A stretch of 38,031 nt of DNA from Akkermansia muciniphila (GCA_945883695.1 CAMCYK010000031.1:1-38031); one strand, 5' to 3'. Shown: positions 28,101 to 35,808, counted from the stretch's first letter. Translations and numbers: made by a program. Notes: a model not told the origin generated them from the letters alone.

Positions 28101-28299
28101 CGGCCTCGCCGACATCTCGTCGACCCGCACCTGGACGCTCATGATCGACCTCGTCGCGCAAAGCGGCCGCTTGATTCCGAATGCCGACGGCCTCGATGAC
28201 TTCGCGATCCGCGGCGAGAAGCGCTATTGGATCCATCTCGTCATCGACCGCTTCACCGGAAAAACCCTCGCCCGCCAGATCGAACCTGTCTTCGAATGA
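25141..28299 (+). CDS. large pseudopilin-like protein, Verru_Chthon cassette A type (GspK-like)
   Basis: A 1052-residue protein beginning with GTG. The N-terminus is a basic leader (MKRRRPSPALRPG) and a hydrophobic helix LALVVIIAMVVLLTLLVIAF, with no Glu at +5. This is the feature that distinguishes GspK from other pseudopilins. Toward the C-terminus (about 915-1010) NPNTASAEVLAAALSGM, AQARTLAKAIRASL and LRHPGEIVERVKTVG resemble the helical domain of GspK that reads NxNTA...VL...A..I..R...F. The long middle (about 150-900) is an insertion with no recognised fold and is much larger than in GspK (about 330 residues). It is annotated in related genomes as Verru_Chthon cassette protein A. The stop overlaps the start of the next gene. 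The opposite strand is open for 1235 codons here, an effect of base composition. Confidence 0.85.
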   Translation: MKRRRPSPALRPGLALVVIIAMVVLLTLLVIAFLSLALSNRLRADADNGGREASALADTAEAVIVADLLEEMRAGSAATIATPDGGRLFDVTDPKGMVPARVLRADRLATTDAFTPLLKQSAGGKPFDGKSGSTRASDSSTTAPTPDGRRVAASRWLAPRFFTPGETLDDAEVPDWIYLSRDGSHPAKFDASLKTPLAPDRLPAPAYVVGRYAYQIYSTGGLFDANVAGHGSGAPAGDAATKGSLVWADLTALTGAGSAIAGLPDWRHPSGWTDARVELVENWGNPRGWRQTFRGTGKSDGLFLGRRDLIAFQQAFPDRLPAAALPHFTHLTLELNQPSWSPARNATGADYAYLTRRDNPKAANRRILGVRATGSFERYTDLEEGTVTAREGEPLVHRRFPLRWIEWFRDPAAHEALITRHFGLKRDADGYRWTYTELTTSQAIKTPDEIAKAGGREPNFFELLHAGILSGSLAAGTGGSTTFFNSPNIDASTAAQVLRIGACVIDQYDEDDDPTVIAAVPGADPFGPAGLVDIAGVENLPYIDVIGQQHIRRRDLAGSPEFPNIACYYQLQLWNPHRDALKMKEGKFRVIGEGEPYVRIGWWPAGWQTPPVYWEEGDAFIANEKSCFMEFSVPLKNTSSTRFEKPVHLLGKHLSTWSPDNVLPGGSSAPKFAGIYLGKVKCGEDNPGSTTRHPNCGEIQGHLKFDRPMTLKLQKQVNGTWVTYQTIPAIEEHHGNVPWPAAVDDAAFNGVEQLRITYARSDPRTIRFGMSSSGSGTSPKVVSKTVDPALNQAEIWDNKAATGGGLGGTKGNAAQLAFNDGTGWSYTHRDGVRRLADPVRNLPVTAGNPYAFGEARPHVLNRPFRSVAEMGHAFRDEPWKSLDFHKDTSPDSGLLDLFTLSESAERAGVLNPNTASAEVLAAALSGMELDPVTGTTLTTAQARTLAKAIRASLAANPLRHPGEIVERVKTVGSVLGKKERELESLARGLADISSTRTWTLMIDLVAQSGRLIPNADGLDDFAIRGEKRYWIHLVIDRFTGKTLARQIEPVFE

Positions 28300-28991
28300 T
28301 CCGCGCCACCGTCATCGCCGCCTTGCTCATCCTCACCGCCGCCGCCCAGACCGGCCCGCGGATCGTCCTTCAGCCGCCGGCCTCCGCCGCCTACAGCGTG
28401 ACCCTGCGCCAGGGCAAGGCCGCCGAAAAGCCGAAGGACGACAACCCGGAGATCGCCACCGACGCTGCCGCGGGCGATGACGCGAAACGCGTCGTGATCG
28501 AGGTCGAGATCACCGGCGAGACCGCCCGCGCCACGACCCGGGCCGCCGACGGCAAGACCACGGAAGTCTTCATGTTCCGCGAGCTCTTCCTGCGCTTCGA
28601 CGAGGGCACCAAGAAGGTCCGCCCCTACAAGTTCGACCAGTACGCGCCCGCCGACATGCGCTTCACCCGCAGCTTCCCGGGCATCGACTGGGTCAAGCCC
28701 GCGATGTTCAAAGGCAAGGTCGACCGCGACGGCAGCGCCTGCCTCCACTTCGTCCAAGAAGCCGGCACCGGCGAGAAGGCCCCGCTCAAGAAGGACGACG
28801 AGCTCGCCTACGACAACCGCCACGCCGCCCAGCGCCGCGAGGCCTGGTTCGACGCCGCCACCGGCCTGCCCGTCGCCTTCAAGGACGGCCCGCTCGAAGG
28901 CAGCTACCGGCACGACGGGCCGGCCAAGCAGCCGGTGAAATTGCCGAAGCCGTACCTCGATGCCGTGAAGCATTACTACGGCATCAAGTGA
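28296..28991 (+). CDS. unknown secreted protein coupled to the pseudopilin cassette
   Basis: A 231-residue protein with a signal peptide (MIRATVIAALLILTAAAQ). I do not recognise the family. The mature part is mainly polar with charged beta-like segments (KRVVIEVEITGETARATTR, MFRELFLRFDEGTKKVRPYKF), and no metal-binding or catalytic motif was found. The ATG overlaps the stop of the cassette A gene (ATGA), so it is made together with it. Downstream it abuts a sulfatase: GTG at 28988 overlaps this stop, and the more likely ATG start lies at 28997. A periplasmic accessory of the pseudopilus or a substrate of it are both possible. Confidence 0.8.
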   Translation: MIRATVIAALLILTAAAQTGPRIVLQPPASAAYSVTLRQGKAAEKPKDDNPEIATDAAAGDDAKRVVIEVEITGETARATTRAADGKTTEVFMFRELFLRFDEGTKKVRPYKFDQYAPADMRFTRSFPGIDWVKPAMFKGKVDRDGSACLHFVQEAGTGEKAPLKKDDELAYDNRHAAQRREAWFDAATGLPVAFKDGPLEGSYRHDGPAKQPVKLPKPYLDAVKHYYGIK

Positions 28992-28996
28992 TCCCG

Positions 28997-29955
28997 ATGA
29001 TCCGCCTTCTCGTCATCCTCGCCTTTCTAACAGCCCTCGGCCCCGCCGCCGAAAGGCCGAACCTGATCGTCATCCTCGCCGATGACATGGGCTACAGCGA
29101 TCCCGGCTGCTACGGCGGCGAAATCCCCACGCCCGCCCTCGACCGCCTCGCCCGCGACGGCGTCCGGCTGTCGCGCTTTCACAACGGCGGCATGTGCGTC
29201 GTCTCCCGCGCCTCGCTGCTGACCGGCAAGTGGTGGCCGCGCGCCCTGCCGGAATTCGCCCGCACCCCGCTGCTGCCGGAGCGCCTCAAGCAGGCCGGCT
29301 ACCGCAACGCCCTGGTCGGCAAGTGGCATCTCGACGGCCATCCGCTCGACCGCGGCTTCGACCACTTCTTCGGCTTCCTCGGCGGCTTCGCCGACCACTT
29401 CAGCGGCGGGCCCGGCTACCAGCTCGACCGCGCGCCCTTCGCCAGCACGGCGGAGGAATCACCACCGGCGGCATCGCCTTCGGACCGTCTGTTAGAGGAG
29501 CCGGCCGCATCGAAGCGGCGCCGCTCCACTTCGTCGATATCCTGCCAACCCTCCTCAAGATGTCCGGCAACCCGGCCGCCGGCGACGGTGAATCCTTCCT
29601 CCCGCTCCTCCGCGGCGAACCGTGGACCCGCAAGGGCGACCTCTTCTTCCAATACATGGACAACCGCGCGATCCGCACGGCCGGCTGGACCCTCGCCGAA
29701 GCCGACGGCGCCGGCTGGGAGCTCTTCGACACCGCCGCCGATCCCCTCGAAACCCGGAACCTCGCCGCCGACAAGCCGGAGCAAGCCGCCGCCCTCGAAG
29801 CCCGTTGGAACCGCTGGTGGGGCAAGCCCTACCAACCCGAATCCACCAAGGGCAGCCCCCACTACCACCCCCAGGGCGACCGCGGCACCGGCACGCCCTA
29901 CCTTCCCTCCGCCATGCCCGCCGCCCTTTCCCACCGCTACCCGCTCCAGCCATGA
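28997..29955 (+). pseudogene. sulfatase 1, internally deleted and frameshifted
   Basis: A broken arylsulfatase-type gene. Frame one gives a signal peptide (MIRLLVILAFLTALGPAA), the metal-site stretch PNLIVILADDMGYSDPG, and the formylglycine region at Cys67, and continues to about 29450 (VGKWHLDGHPLDRGFDHFFGF). The sequence then continues in another frame from about 29455 (GGGITTGGIAFGPSV, LHFVDILPTLLKMSG) to the stop at 29955. The middle third of a normal sulfatase, including the metal-binding SDNG motif, is missing; about 150 residues are gone relative to the 480 expected. The formylglycine motif reads CVVSR rather than CxPSR, so maturation is doubtful even in an ancestral form. The stop still overlaps the next start (ATGA), so the second segment keeps the original frame. 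Confidence 0.78.
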
Positions 29956-31859
29956 CCCGCATCGCCCTCGTCCTCGCCCTCCTCGCCCTCCTCGCCGCGC
30001 CGCTCCAAGGCGTGGAAAAGCCGAACATCGTGTTCATCCTCGCCGACGATCTCGGCTGGGCCGACACCACGCTCTACGGTCACACGAAGTACTATAAAAC
30101 TCCGAACATCGAGCGCCTCGCCAAACGCGGCATGACCTTCACCCGCGCCTACTCCGCCAGCCCGCTCTGCTCGCCGACCCGCTCCAGCATTCTCACCGGC
30201 CTCAGCCCGGCCCGCACCGGCATCACCACGCCGAATTGCCACCTGCCGCAGGTGGTTCTCGAAGCCACCCCCGGCAAGGCCGCGCCGCCGTCGAAGAAAT
30301 CGATCGGCCCCGAGCCGGTCACACGGCTGAAGACCGAATATTTCACCCTCGCCGAAGCCCTGAAACAAGCCGGCTACGCCACCGGCCACTTCGGCAAGTG
30401 GCACCTCGGCCCCGAACCCTATTCGCCGCTCCAGCAGGGCTTCGACGTCGATCTTCCGCACACCCCCGGCCCCGGTCCGGCCGGCAGCTTTGTCGCGCCG
30501 TGGAAATACGCGAACGGCTTCGTCCCGAAAACCCCGGGCGAACACATCGAGGACCGCATGGCGGCCGAAGCCAGCGCTTTCATGGAGCGGCACAAGGACG
30601 GCCCCTTCTTCCTCAACTACTGGATGTTCAGCGTCCACGCGCCCTTCGACGCGAAGAAGTCCCTGATCGACAAATACCGCGCCAGCGCCAACCCCGCCGA
30701 CCTCCAGCGCAGTCCCACCTATGCCGCGATGATCGAAAGCATGGACGACGCCGTCGGCACCCTGCTCGACACCCTCGACCGCCTCGGCATCGCCGACAAG
30801 ACCGCCATCGTCTTCCTCTCCGACAACGGCGGCAACATGTACAACGAGGTCGACGGCACCACGCCCACCAGCAACCGCCCGCTGCGCGGCGGCAAGGCCA
30901 GCGTTTACGAAGGCGGCATCCGCGTCCCCTGCGTCGTCAGTTGGCCCGGCACCGTCGCCCCCGCGACCCGCAGCGACGCCATCGTGCAGAGCAGCGATTT
31001 CTACCCGACCTTCCTCGATCTGCTGTCCCTGAAACCGCAGGCCGGCCAGAAGTTCGACGGCATCAGCATCGTCCCCGCGCTGAAAGGCGGCGCGCTCGAA
31101 CGCGAGGCGATCTTCACCTACTTCCCGCACGACCCGCCGGTGCCCGACTGGGTCCCGCCCGCGGTCGTCGTCACCCAAGGCGACTGGAAGCTGATCCGGA
31201 TCTTCCACGGCGGCGACAAGGGCGCGCACCGCTGGAAGCTCTTCAACCTCCGCGACGACCTCGGCGAGACGAACGATCTCGCCGCCAAGGATCCGGAGCG
31301 CGTGAAGCAGCTCGACGCCCTCATCGAAGCCTTCCTCAAGGACACCGGTGCCGTCGTCCCGATCCCGAACCCGAAGTTCGACCCCGCCACGTGGAAGCTC
31401 GAGGACGAAGGCAAGCCGGCGATCCGCAACGCCACCAGACGCAAGCCCGCCGCGGCCGCGGCCGACAAGGCCGATCCCCAGCTCCAAGGCTGGCGCGCCC
31501 GCAACAGCACGGCCGTCGTCAAGGACGGCATCGTCCGCCTCACCGCCGACGGGGCCGACCCTTTTCTCGGCTTCGGCCTCGGCCAGACCGCCGGCCCCGC
31601 CACCTTGAAGGTCCGCCTGCGCAGCCCGTCCGGCGGTCCCGGCAAGTTCGAATCCATCGGTGCCGGCAAGGATCCCGCCGCCGCGAGATCGGTCGCCTTC
31701 ACCGTCGCGCCCGGCGAATGGCAGGAACTCACCGTCGAACTCCCGGTGAAAGGCCCGCTCGGCATCGTCCGCCTCCATCTCCCCGCGACCCAGCAGGCCG
31801 TTGAGATCGACTGGATCGAGATCACCGCCGGCGGCAAACCCCGCCGCACGAGCTTCTAA
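29952..31859 (+). CDS. secreted sulfatase 2
   Basis: A 635-residue type I sulfatase with a signal peptide ([15 protein letters not shown]). It carries the metal-site motif [15 protein letters not shown], the formylglycine motif CSPTR in [23 protein letters not shown], and SDNGG near 295-299, so the active site looks complete. The C-terminal 120 residues (about 510-630) form an added beta domain ([28 protein letters not shown]) that may bind substrate. Family knowledge points to removal of sulfate esters from polysaccharides; substrate cannot be told. It closes the seven-gene run that begins with the pseudopilin cassette. The stop codon lies within a CTAACAG motif, and a hairpin cluster follows. 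Confidence 0.93.
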   Translation: MTRIALVLALLALLAAPLQGVEKPNIVFILADDLGWADTTLYGHTKYYKTPNIERLAKRGMTFTRAYSASPLCSPTRSSILTGLSPARTGITTPNCHLPQVVLEATPGKAAPPSKKSIGPEPVTRLKTEYFTLAEALKQAGYATGHFGKWHLGPEPYSPLQQGFDVDLPHTPGPGPAGSFVAPWKYANGFVPKTPGEHIEDRMAAEASAFMERHKDGPFFLNYWMFSVHAPFDAKKSLIDKYRASANPADLQRSPTYAAMIESMDDAVGTLLDTLDRLGIADKTAIVFLSDNGGNMYNEVDGTTPTSNRPLRGGKASVYEGGIRVPCVVSWPGTVAPATRSDAIVQSSDFYPTFLDLLSLKPQAGQKFDGISIVPALKGGALEREAIFTYFPHDPPVPDWVPPAVVVTQGDWKLIRIFHGGDKGAHRWKLFNLRDDLGETNDLAAKDPERVKQLDALIEAFLKDTGAVVPIPNPKFDPATWKLEDEGKPAIRNATRRKPAAAAADKADPQLQGWRARNSTAVVKDGIVRLTADGADPFLGFGLGQTAGPATLKVRLRSPSGGPGKFESIGAGKDPAAARSVAFTVAPGEWQELTVELPVKGPLGIVRLHLPATQQAVEIDWIEITAGGKPRRTSF

Positions 31860-31914
31860 CAGACCATCGGCTTCCCTCCGGCTTGAACGGGCAGAGCGCC
31901 CGAGGGGACCGTTC

Positions 31915-31960
31915 GAGCCGGTCTGAAGACCAGCGCTCCCGGCGGGGGCTCGCCCCCGCG
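31915..31960. terminator. hairpin cluster between convergent genes
   Basis: Two hairpins lie between the convergent sulfatase 2 and yacP-like genes. The first is GAGC-C-GGTCT-GA-AGACC-A-GCGCTC (31915-31938); the second is a perfect 8-base-pair stem GCGGGGGC-TC-GCCCCCGC (31942-31959). No long U run follows, so this may be a bidirectional terminator or a dispersed repeat. Confidence 0.55.
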
Positions 31961-31976
31961 GGGGGACCGAGACGTT

Positions 31977-32381
31977 TCAATCTCCGGACTCCCACCACAG
32001 CTCGAGCTCCTCGATCCGCATGCCCTCGGCGCCGAAGGTGGTCGCGGTCAGCAGCACCATCCCGTCGTTGCTGGCCACCCGCACGCGGTCGCCTTTCTCG
32101 GAAAACCTTGCCGCCAGCCGCTCGACCACCGCGTCGGCGGTTTCGCGGGCCTTCGAATAGATCACCAGGATCCCCTCCTCCGCCCCGCCTTCATAGCCGC
32201 GCCCGGTCTGGCGGCCGTCGAAGACCACGACCACCTTCCACTCGCCGCGGTCGCCGATCTCGCGCAAGCGCTTGACCAGTTCGATCCGCGCGAGGTGCCG
32301 CTTCGGCCCCTGATGGATTGCGCGCAGGTCTTCCATCCCGAAGATCGCGCTGTGGCCGTCGACAATGAGAAGTTGTTCCAC
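31977..32381 (-). CDS. YacP/NYN-domain ribonuclease-like protein
   Basis: A protein of 134 residues with the NYN/PIN-like fold of the YacP (DUF901) family. Key acidic residues are in LLIVDGHSAIF (Asp8), VVVVFDGRQTGRG (Asp55) and RVASNDGMVL (Asp106), which should form the metal site for RNA cleavage. In Bacillus the related protein Rae1 cleaves mRNA on ribosomes, but whether this one does is unknown. No ATG fits; I propose the GTG at 32381 (VEQLLIV), or a TTG four codons further upstream. The open frame continues 98 codons upstream through arginine-rich sequence that overlaps the next gene in another frame and is not believable. Confidence 0.75.
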   Translation of the reverse strand: MEQLLIVDGHSAIFGMEDLRAIHQGPKRHLARIELVKRLREIGDRGEWKVVVVFDGRQTGRGYEGGAEEGILVIYSKARETADAVVERLAARFSEKGDRVRVASNDGMVLLTATTFGAEGMRIEELELWWESGD

Positions 32382-32451
32382 GCCGGGAAACAAAGAGGGC
32401 CGGTCGCGTGACGCAACCGGCCCTTGGAAATAGTTCAGGAAATCGGAAGTC

Positions 32452-32763
32452 TCAAGCCTCGGCTTCCGGGCTCTCCCCGGTGGTTTCAGCCGTTTCGGTG
32501 GCCTCCGCGGCAGGGATCTCGGCGACCACCTCCGGAGCGGCATCTTCCTCGATCTTGGCAACCTTCTTCGCGGGGGCCTTTTTCGCGGCTTTCTTGGCCG
32601 GAGCTTTCTTGGCGGCTTTCTTGGCGGCGCTGCCACCTTCGGCGGACTTTTTGCCTGCCGAGGACTTCTTGACGACACCGCCCAGCTTCACCTGCTCCTT
32701 CTTCCGCTTGAGGTAGAGTTTCCGGCGACGACGCTTGACGACTGTTTTTGTTTGCTGGCCCAT
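32452..32763 (-). CDS. lysine-rich basic protein with acidic tail
   Basis: A 103-residue protein of striking composition. It begins MGQQTKTVVKRRRRKLYLKR, continues with KKEQVKLGG, then has tandem Lys/Ala/Pro units (KKAAKKAPAKK twice over, about 42-64) like the tail of a bacterial histone-H1-like protein, and ends in an acidic stretch (about 66-103, EEDAAPEVVAEIPAAEATE). The start at 32763 is chosen because it begins the basic domain; a 23-residue extension is not convincing. A nucleic-acid-binding role is likely from composition. It could be a ribosome- or nucleoid-associated protein. It lies between the yacP-like gene (70-base gap) and the CLC gene (76-base gap). Confidence 0.75.
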   Translation of the reverse strand: MGQQTKTVVKRRRRKLYLKRKKEQVKLGGVVKKSSAGKKSAEGGSAAKKAAKKAPAKKAAKKAPAKKVAKIEEDAAPEVVAEIPAAEATETAETTGESPEAEA

Positions 32764-32839
32764 GGTCTTGGTGACGAGGGGTTTAATCCGCGCCCGGGTT
32801 TGGTAGCAAGGGGAAATCCCCGCATTTGGCAAACCCGGG

Positions 32840-34156
32840 TCATTTGCCGTCCTCCCGCCCGGCGCGGGGGCCGCGCGGCGACCCGGGCCGGCGCCAGCCC
32901 GGTTTGGTGAGGATAATCCGCTGCGACCGGTAGATTCCGCGGTGCCCGCTGCACAGGAAGGCCACCCCGCAGGCCACCGCGAGCGGCAGCGCGTGCCGCG
33001 CGCCGAACAGCTCCATTCCCATCAACAGGCAGGCCAGCGGGGTGTTGGTCGCGCCGGCGAACACCGCCACGAATCCCAGCGCCGCGAACAACTCCGGCGG
33101 CGCGCCCAAGGGCCCGGCGAGCGCGTTGCCGAGAGCCGCCCCGATGAAAAACAACGGTGTCACCTCGCCCCCCTTGAACCCGGCGCTGATCGTCACCGCG
33201 GTGAACGCGAACTTCCAGGCCCAGCTCCACGGATGGATTTGCTCCGAGGCGAAGAGCGAGACCAGCGACACCGCCTGGGGGTCCGGCGACCAAACGCCGA
33301 GTCCCAAATAGTCCGCCCTGCCGCAGAGGAAAAACAGGCCGATCACCGCCAGCCCGCCGATCGCCGGCCGCAGCACCGGATTCGGCTCCACCCGCCGCAG
33401 CCCCGCCGCCAGCCGGTGGCAGCTCTCGGAAAACAGCAGGCTGACCACGCCGAAGGCGACCCCGGCGAGCGCGATCTTCCCGAGCAGCCGCGGATCCGGA
33501 AAAATCCCTGCCGTCCACTCCGCCGCCGCCGCCACGCCATCGATGTGGTAGCGGGTATGGCCCCCCCCCCATGCCAGGCAGGTCTGGTCGCCGATCCAAG
33601 CCGCCAGCAGACAGGCCGGCAGCGCGCGGAATTGCGGCCGGCCGACCACCGCGACCTCGACCGCGAATACCGCCCCGGCCAGCGGCGTGCCGAACACCGC
33701 GCCAAAACCGGCCGCCATCCCCGCCATCAGCAGGATCCGCAATCCGCCGGCGTCGAGCTGGAAATGCCGCGCCACCCCGCTGGCGATGCTCCCGCCCATC
33801 TGCAAGGCCGTCCCCTCGCGGCCCGCCGAGCCGCCGCACAGGTGGGTCGCCAGCGTCCCGAGCAGGACCAGCGGTGCCATCCGCCGCGGCAATCCGCCAC
33901 CGGGGTCGTGGATGCGGTCGATGACCAGGTTGCTCCCCCCTTCCGAGGCCCCGCCGTGGCGATGGTAAAGCCAGGCCACCGCCATCCCCGCCAATGGCAG
34001 CAAATACAGCAACCACGGGTGATCGAAGCGGGTCCGGGTTACCACCTCCAGGCTCCAGAGGAAAAACGCGCAGGCCGTGCCGACCGGCAGCGCCACCCCG
34101 GACGAGATCAGCAGCAGCTTCCAGCGGGGACAGGAGGTCGCGGGCGCGGCGGTCAT
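32840..34156 (-). CDS. CLC-family anion transporter
   Basis: A 438-residue inner-membrane anion channel or antiporter with about ten hydrophobic helices. CLC motifs are visible: EGGSNLVIDRIH (position of the GSGIP loop), GGSAGREGTALQMGGS with Glu114 at the gating position, and GFKGGEVTPLFFIGA in place of GxFxP. The GREGT form and the changed first loop resemble the bacterial CLC clade that carries fluoride/proton antiporters, but this assignment is an inference. A run of ten G residues (ten C on the plus strand, 33561-33570) lies inside the coding frame at AWGGGH and could shift the frame by slippage. The C-terminal 20 residues are Arg/Gly/Pro rich. Confidence 0.88.
   Translation of the reverse strand: MTAAPATSCPRWKLLLISSGVALPVGTACAFFLWSLEVVTRTRFDHPWLLYLLPLAGMAVAWLYHRHGGASEGGSNLVIDRIHDPGGGLPRRMAPLVLLGTLATHLCGGSAGREGTALQMGGSIASGVARHFQLDAGGLRILLMAGMAAGFGAVFGTPLAGAVFAVEVAVVGRPQFRALPACLLAAWIGDQTCLAWGGGHTRYHIDGVAAAAEWTAGIFPDPRLLGKIALAGVAFGVVSLLFSESCHRLAAGLRRVEPNPVLRPAIGGLAVIGLFFLCGRADYLGLGVWSPDPQAVSLVSLFASEQIHPWSWAWKFAFTAVTISAGFKGGEVTPLFFIGAALGNALAGPLGAPPELFAALGFVAVFAGATNTPLACLLMGMELFGARHALPLAVACGVAFLCSGHRGIYRSQRIILTKPGWRRPGSPRGPRAGREDGK
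33561..33570. repeat. C10 homopolymer inside the CLC gene
   Basis: Ten consecutive C residues (G10 on the coding strand) encode the Gly-Gly-Gly in AWGGGH. The frame is open at this length; change by one base would truncate the transporter. Confidence 0.85.
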
Positions 34157-34557
34157 GCGGAGGACCGGCGGATCGGCCGCCGGACCCCGCAGGGAAGCCC
34201 TCCCCGGCCTTTCCCGTCAAGCCCGGGGACTGCGGTGGGATTTCGTTTGCCAGCCGCCATCGCCTGCCTAAGCTGCCGCCGACTGCTGTGTTCGTCACGA
34301 AAGGTAGCGTGCCCGGACCGATGTATTAAAACGGGGAGATCAAACCGAATCCTAAACACAGGTCACGCCTTCTCAGGACGACCTCGCCGGATTTGGCACT
34401 CCCACTTGTTGAGCAACTGGAACGTGGCTCACAGCTCCTAGGACGGCACAGCGGTTTTCCTTTTACGCCAGACCCGGGTTCTCCCGGGGTGGATGGGAGC
34501 GGATAAACGCAGGGGATGCGTGGCCAGAATCCGGCCGGGACCTTTGAATGACGGCCG
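34157..34557. other. divergent intergenic region, 401 bases
   Basis: Lies between the CLC gene and the porin at 34558. It contains a hairpin CCCGGG-TTCT-CCCGGG (about 34475-34490) and an AT-rich patch (TGTATTAAAAC, near 34321) that may hold a promoter. No riboswitch was recognised on either strand, and no coding sequence is supported. Confidence 0.4.
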
Positions 34558-35802
34558 ATGCAGGTGGCAAATTTCCGGACTTTCCTGGTCGCGGGCACCT
34601 TGACGGCGCTTCCGGGCAACGGCTTCGCGGAGGCGGATCTCGCGACCTGGCTGGATTCGAAACCCGGCACGCTGCACGCCGATCCCGACCACCCGTGGCT
34701 GCTGGAACTGACCTTCAACACCCGGTTTCACTGGCAATACGCATGGGTCTCCGGTCGGAGCGGGAACGGAGCGACCGCCCGGGAGTTCTGGTACGAGAAC
34801 GGCGGCGAGGTCCGGCGCTTCTACTTCGGGCCCACCCTGCGTTTCCTCGACATTTTCACGCTGAAAGCCGATGCCAATCTGGTCTCCGACGAAAGCCCGG
34901 CCGGCGGCGACCTGAAGTTCGGCTACGACTCGATGTTCGAGCTCTATCTCACCGCCGACCTGAGCCGCTTCCTCGGTCTGCCTCCCGCCGATTCATTCAA
35001 GCTCTCCTACGGCCGTCGCGAGCAGCAGCTCACCGAGGAACACTCCACCTCGTCGCGCGACATCCACACGGTCGAGCGGTCGATGCTCGACGCCTACATC
35101 CTGCCCGGCGTCCCGGTTCCCGCGAACCCCACCGGCGTGTGGGCGGATTGGAAGTCCGGGGCGAACACGTTGTCCGGCGGGATCCTTTCCACCGACCACG
35201 GCAGCGAACTATCCGACTGGGGCGACGGCCGGCTCTACTGGCTGACGTGGCGTCGCGATCTCACGGGAATCACGGGGACGGAGATGGCCGAGGTCGCGCT
35301 GAATTTCGTCTCGAACGACACCGGCCGGGACGAGCAGCAGGCGGTCCCCTACCGCCATGCCGCCACCGCCTGGGCCCGCCTCGGCGACGGACCGTGGTCG
35401 ATCCGCGGGAGCCTGATCTACGGTGAAAATCGTAGCGCGGATCCCGGCCGCGGCGGCGTCTTCGGCGGCATCGACATTCTGCCGACCTGGTGGCTGGTCC
35501 CGGAGCGGCTCCAGTTCGCGGCGCGCGCCGAATACGCGGTCGCCGCCGAGGCCGAAGGACTGCGGCTCGCCTCGCGCTATGCCCGCATCGCCGGCGACCC
35601 GGACAACGAGGACCTGCCCGCGCTCGCCGGCGGCCGCGGCGACCGGCACTACTCGCTCTATGCCGGGCTCAACTGGTTCTTCGTCCACCCCCACCTCAAG
35701 CTGATGACCGGCCTGGAATGGGAACGCATGGAGAACTCCGCCACTGCGGCCACCGTATACGACGGCTTCACCGGCTGGATGGCGATGCGGGTCCACTTCT
35801 GA
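34558..35802 (+). CDS. outer-membrane porin, OprO/OprP-like, second copy
   Basis: A 414-residue predicted beta-barrel. The signal peptide is residues 1-24 (LPGNGFA). It has strands of the phosphate-selective porin type (LRFLDIFTLKADANLV, SFKLSYGRREQQLTEEH, LYAGLNWFFVHPHLKLMTGLEWERM) and ends in a terminal Phe (AMRVHF). It resembles the porin in the sulfate operon in general design (loop GGRGDRHYSLYAGLNWFF compares with GGRGDEYHALYLGAQYF), so they are probably paralogues. It converges with the SLC13 gene, whose stop lies 6 bases away, and is divergent from the CLC gene. Transport of a small anion is likely, specific substrate unknown. Confidence 0.85.
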   Translation: MQVANFRTFLVAGTLTALPGNGFAEADLATWLDSKPGTLHADPDHPWLLELTFNTRFHWQYAWVSGRSGNGATAREFWYENGGEVRRFYFGPTLRFLDIFTLKADANLVSDESPAGGDLKFGYDSMFELYLTADLSRFLGLPPADSFKLSYGRREQQLTEEHSTSSRDIHTVERSMLDAYILPGVPVPANPTGVWADWKSGANTLSGGILSTDHGSELSDWGDGRLYWLTWRRDLTGITGTEMAEVALNFVSNDTGRDEQQAVPYRHAATAWARLGDGPWSIRGSLIYGENRSADPGRGGVFGGIDILPTWWLVPERLQFAARAEYAVAAEAEGLRLASRYARIAGDPDNEDLPALAGGRGDRHYSLYAGLNWFFVHPHLKLMTGLEWERMENSATAATVYDGFTGWMAMRVHF

Positions 35803-35808
35803 AGACTT

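Noticed and set aside
24529..28236. 1235-codon open frame on the minus strand opposite the cassette A and C genes
   Set aside because: It spans two clear pseudopilin genes, is Gly/Ala/Val/Arg rich with no recognisable domain, and is expected where a high-GC gene has few T-starting stop triplets on the opposite strand.
29937..31778. 613-codon minus-strand open frame opposite sulfatase 2
   Set aside because: Shadow of an intact sulfatase with complete active-site motifs on the plus strand.
32688..34298. 536-codon minus-strand frame overlapping the CLC gene
   Set aside because: The CLC frame has transmembrane helices and family motifs; this one is Arg/Gly/Pro rich.
34157..34330. Possible fluoride riboswitch upstream of the CLC gene (a GGCGATGG string is present on the minus strand)
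   Set aside because: The needed pairing (GGCG with CGCC) and the downstream CTGATGGC-type strand are missing.
34326..34721. 131-codon minus-strand open frame between CLC and the second porin
   Set aside because: Ser/Pro/Arg-rich, overlaps the porin signal peptide region on the other strand, no homology recognised.
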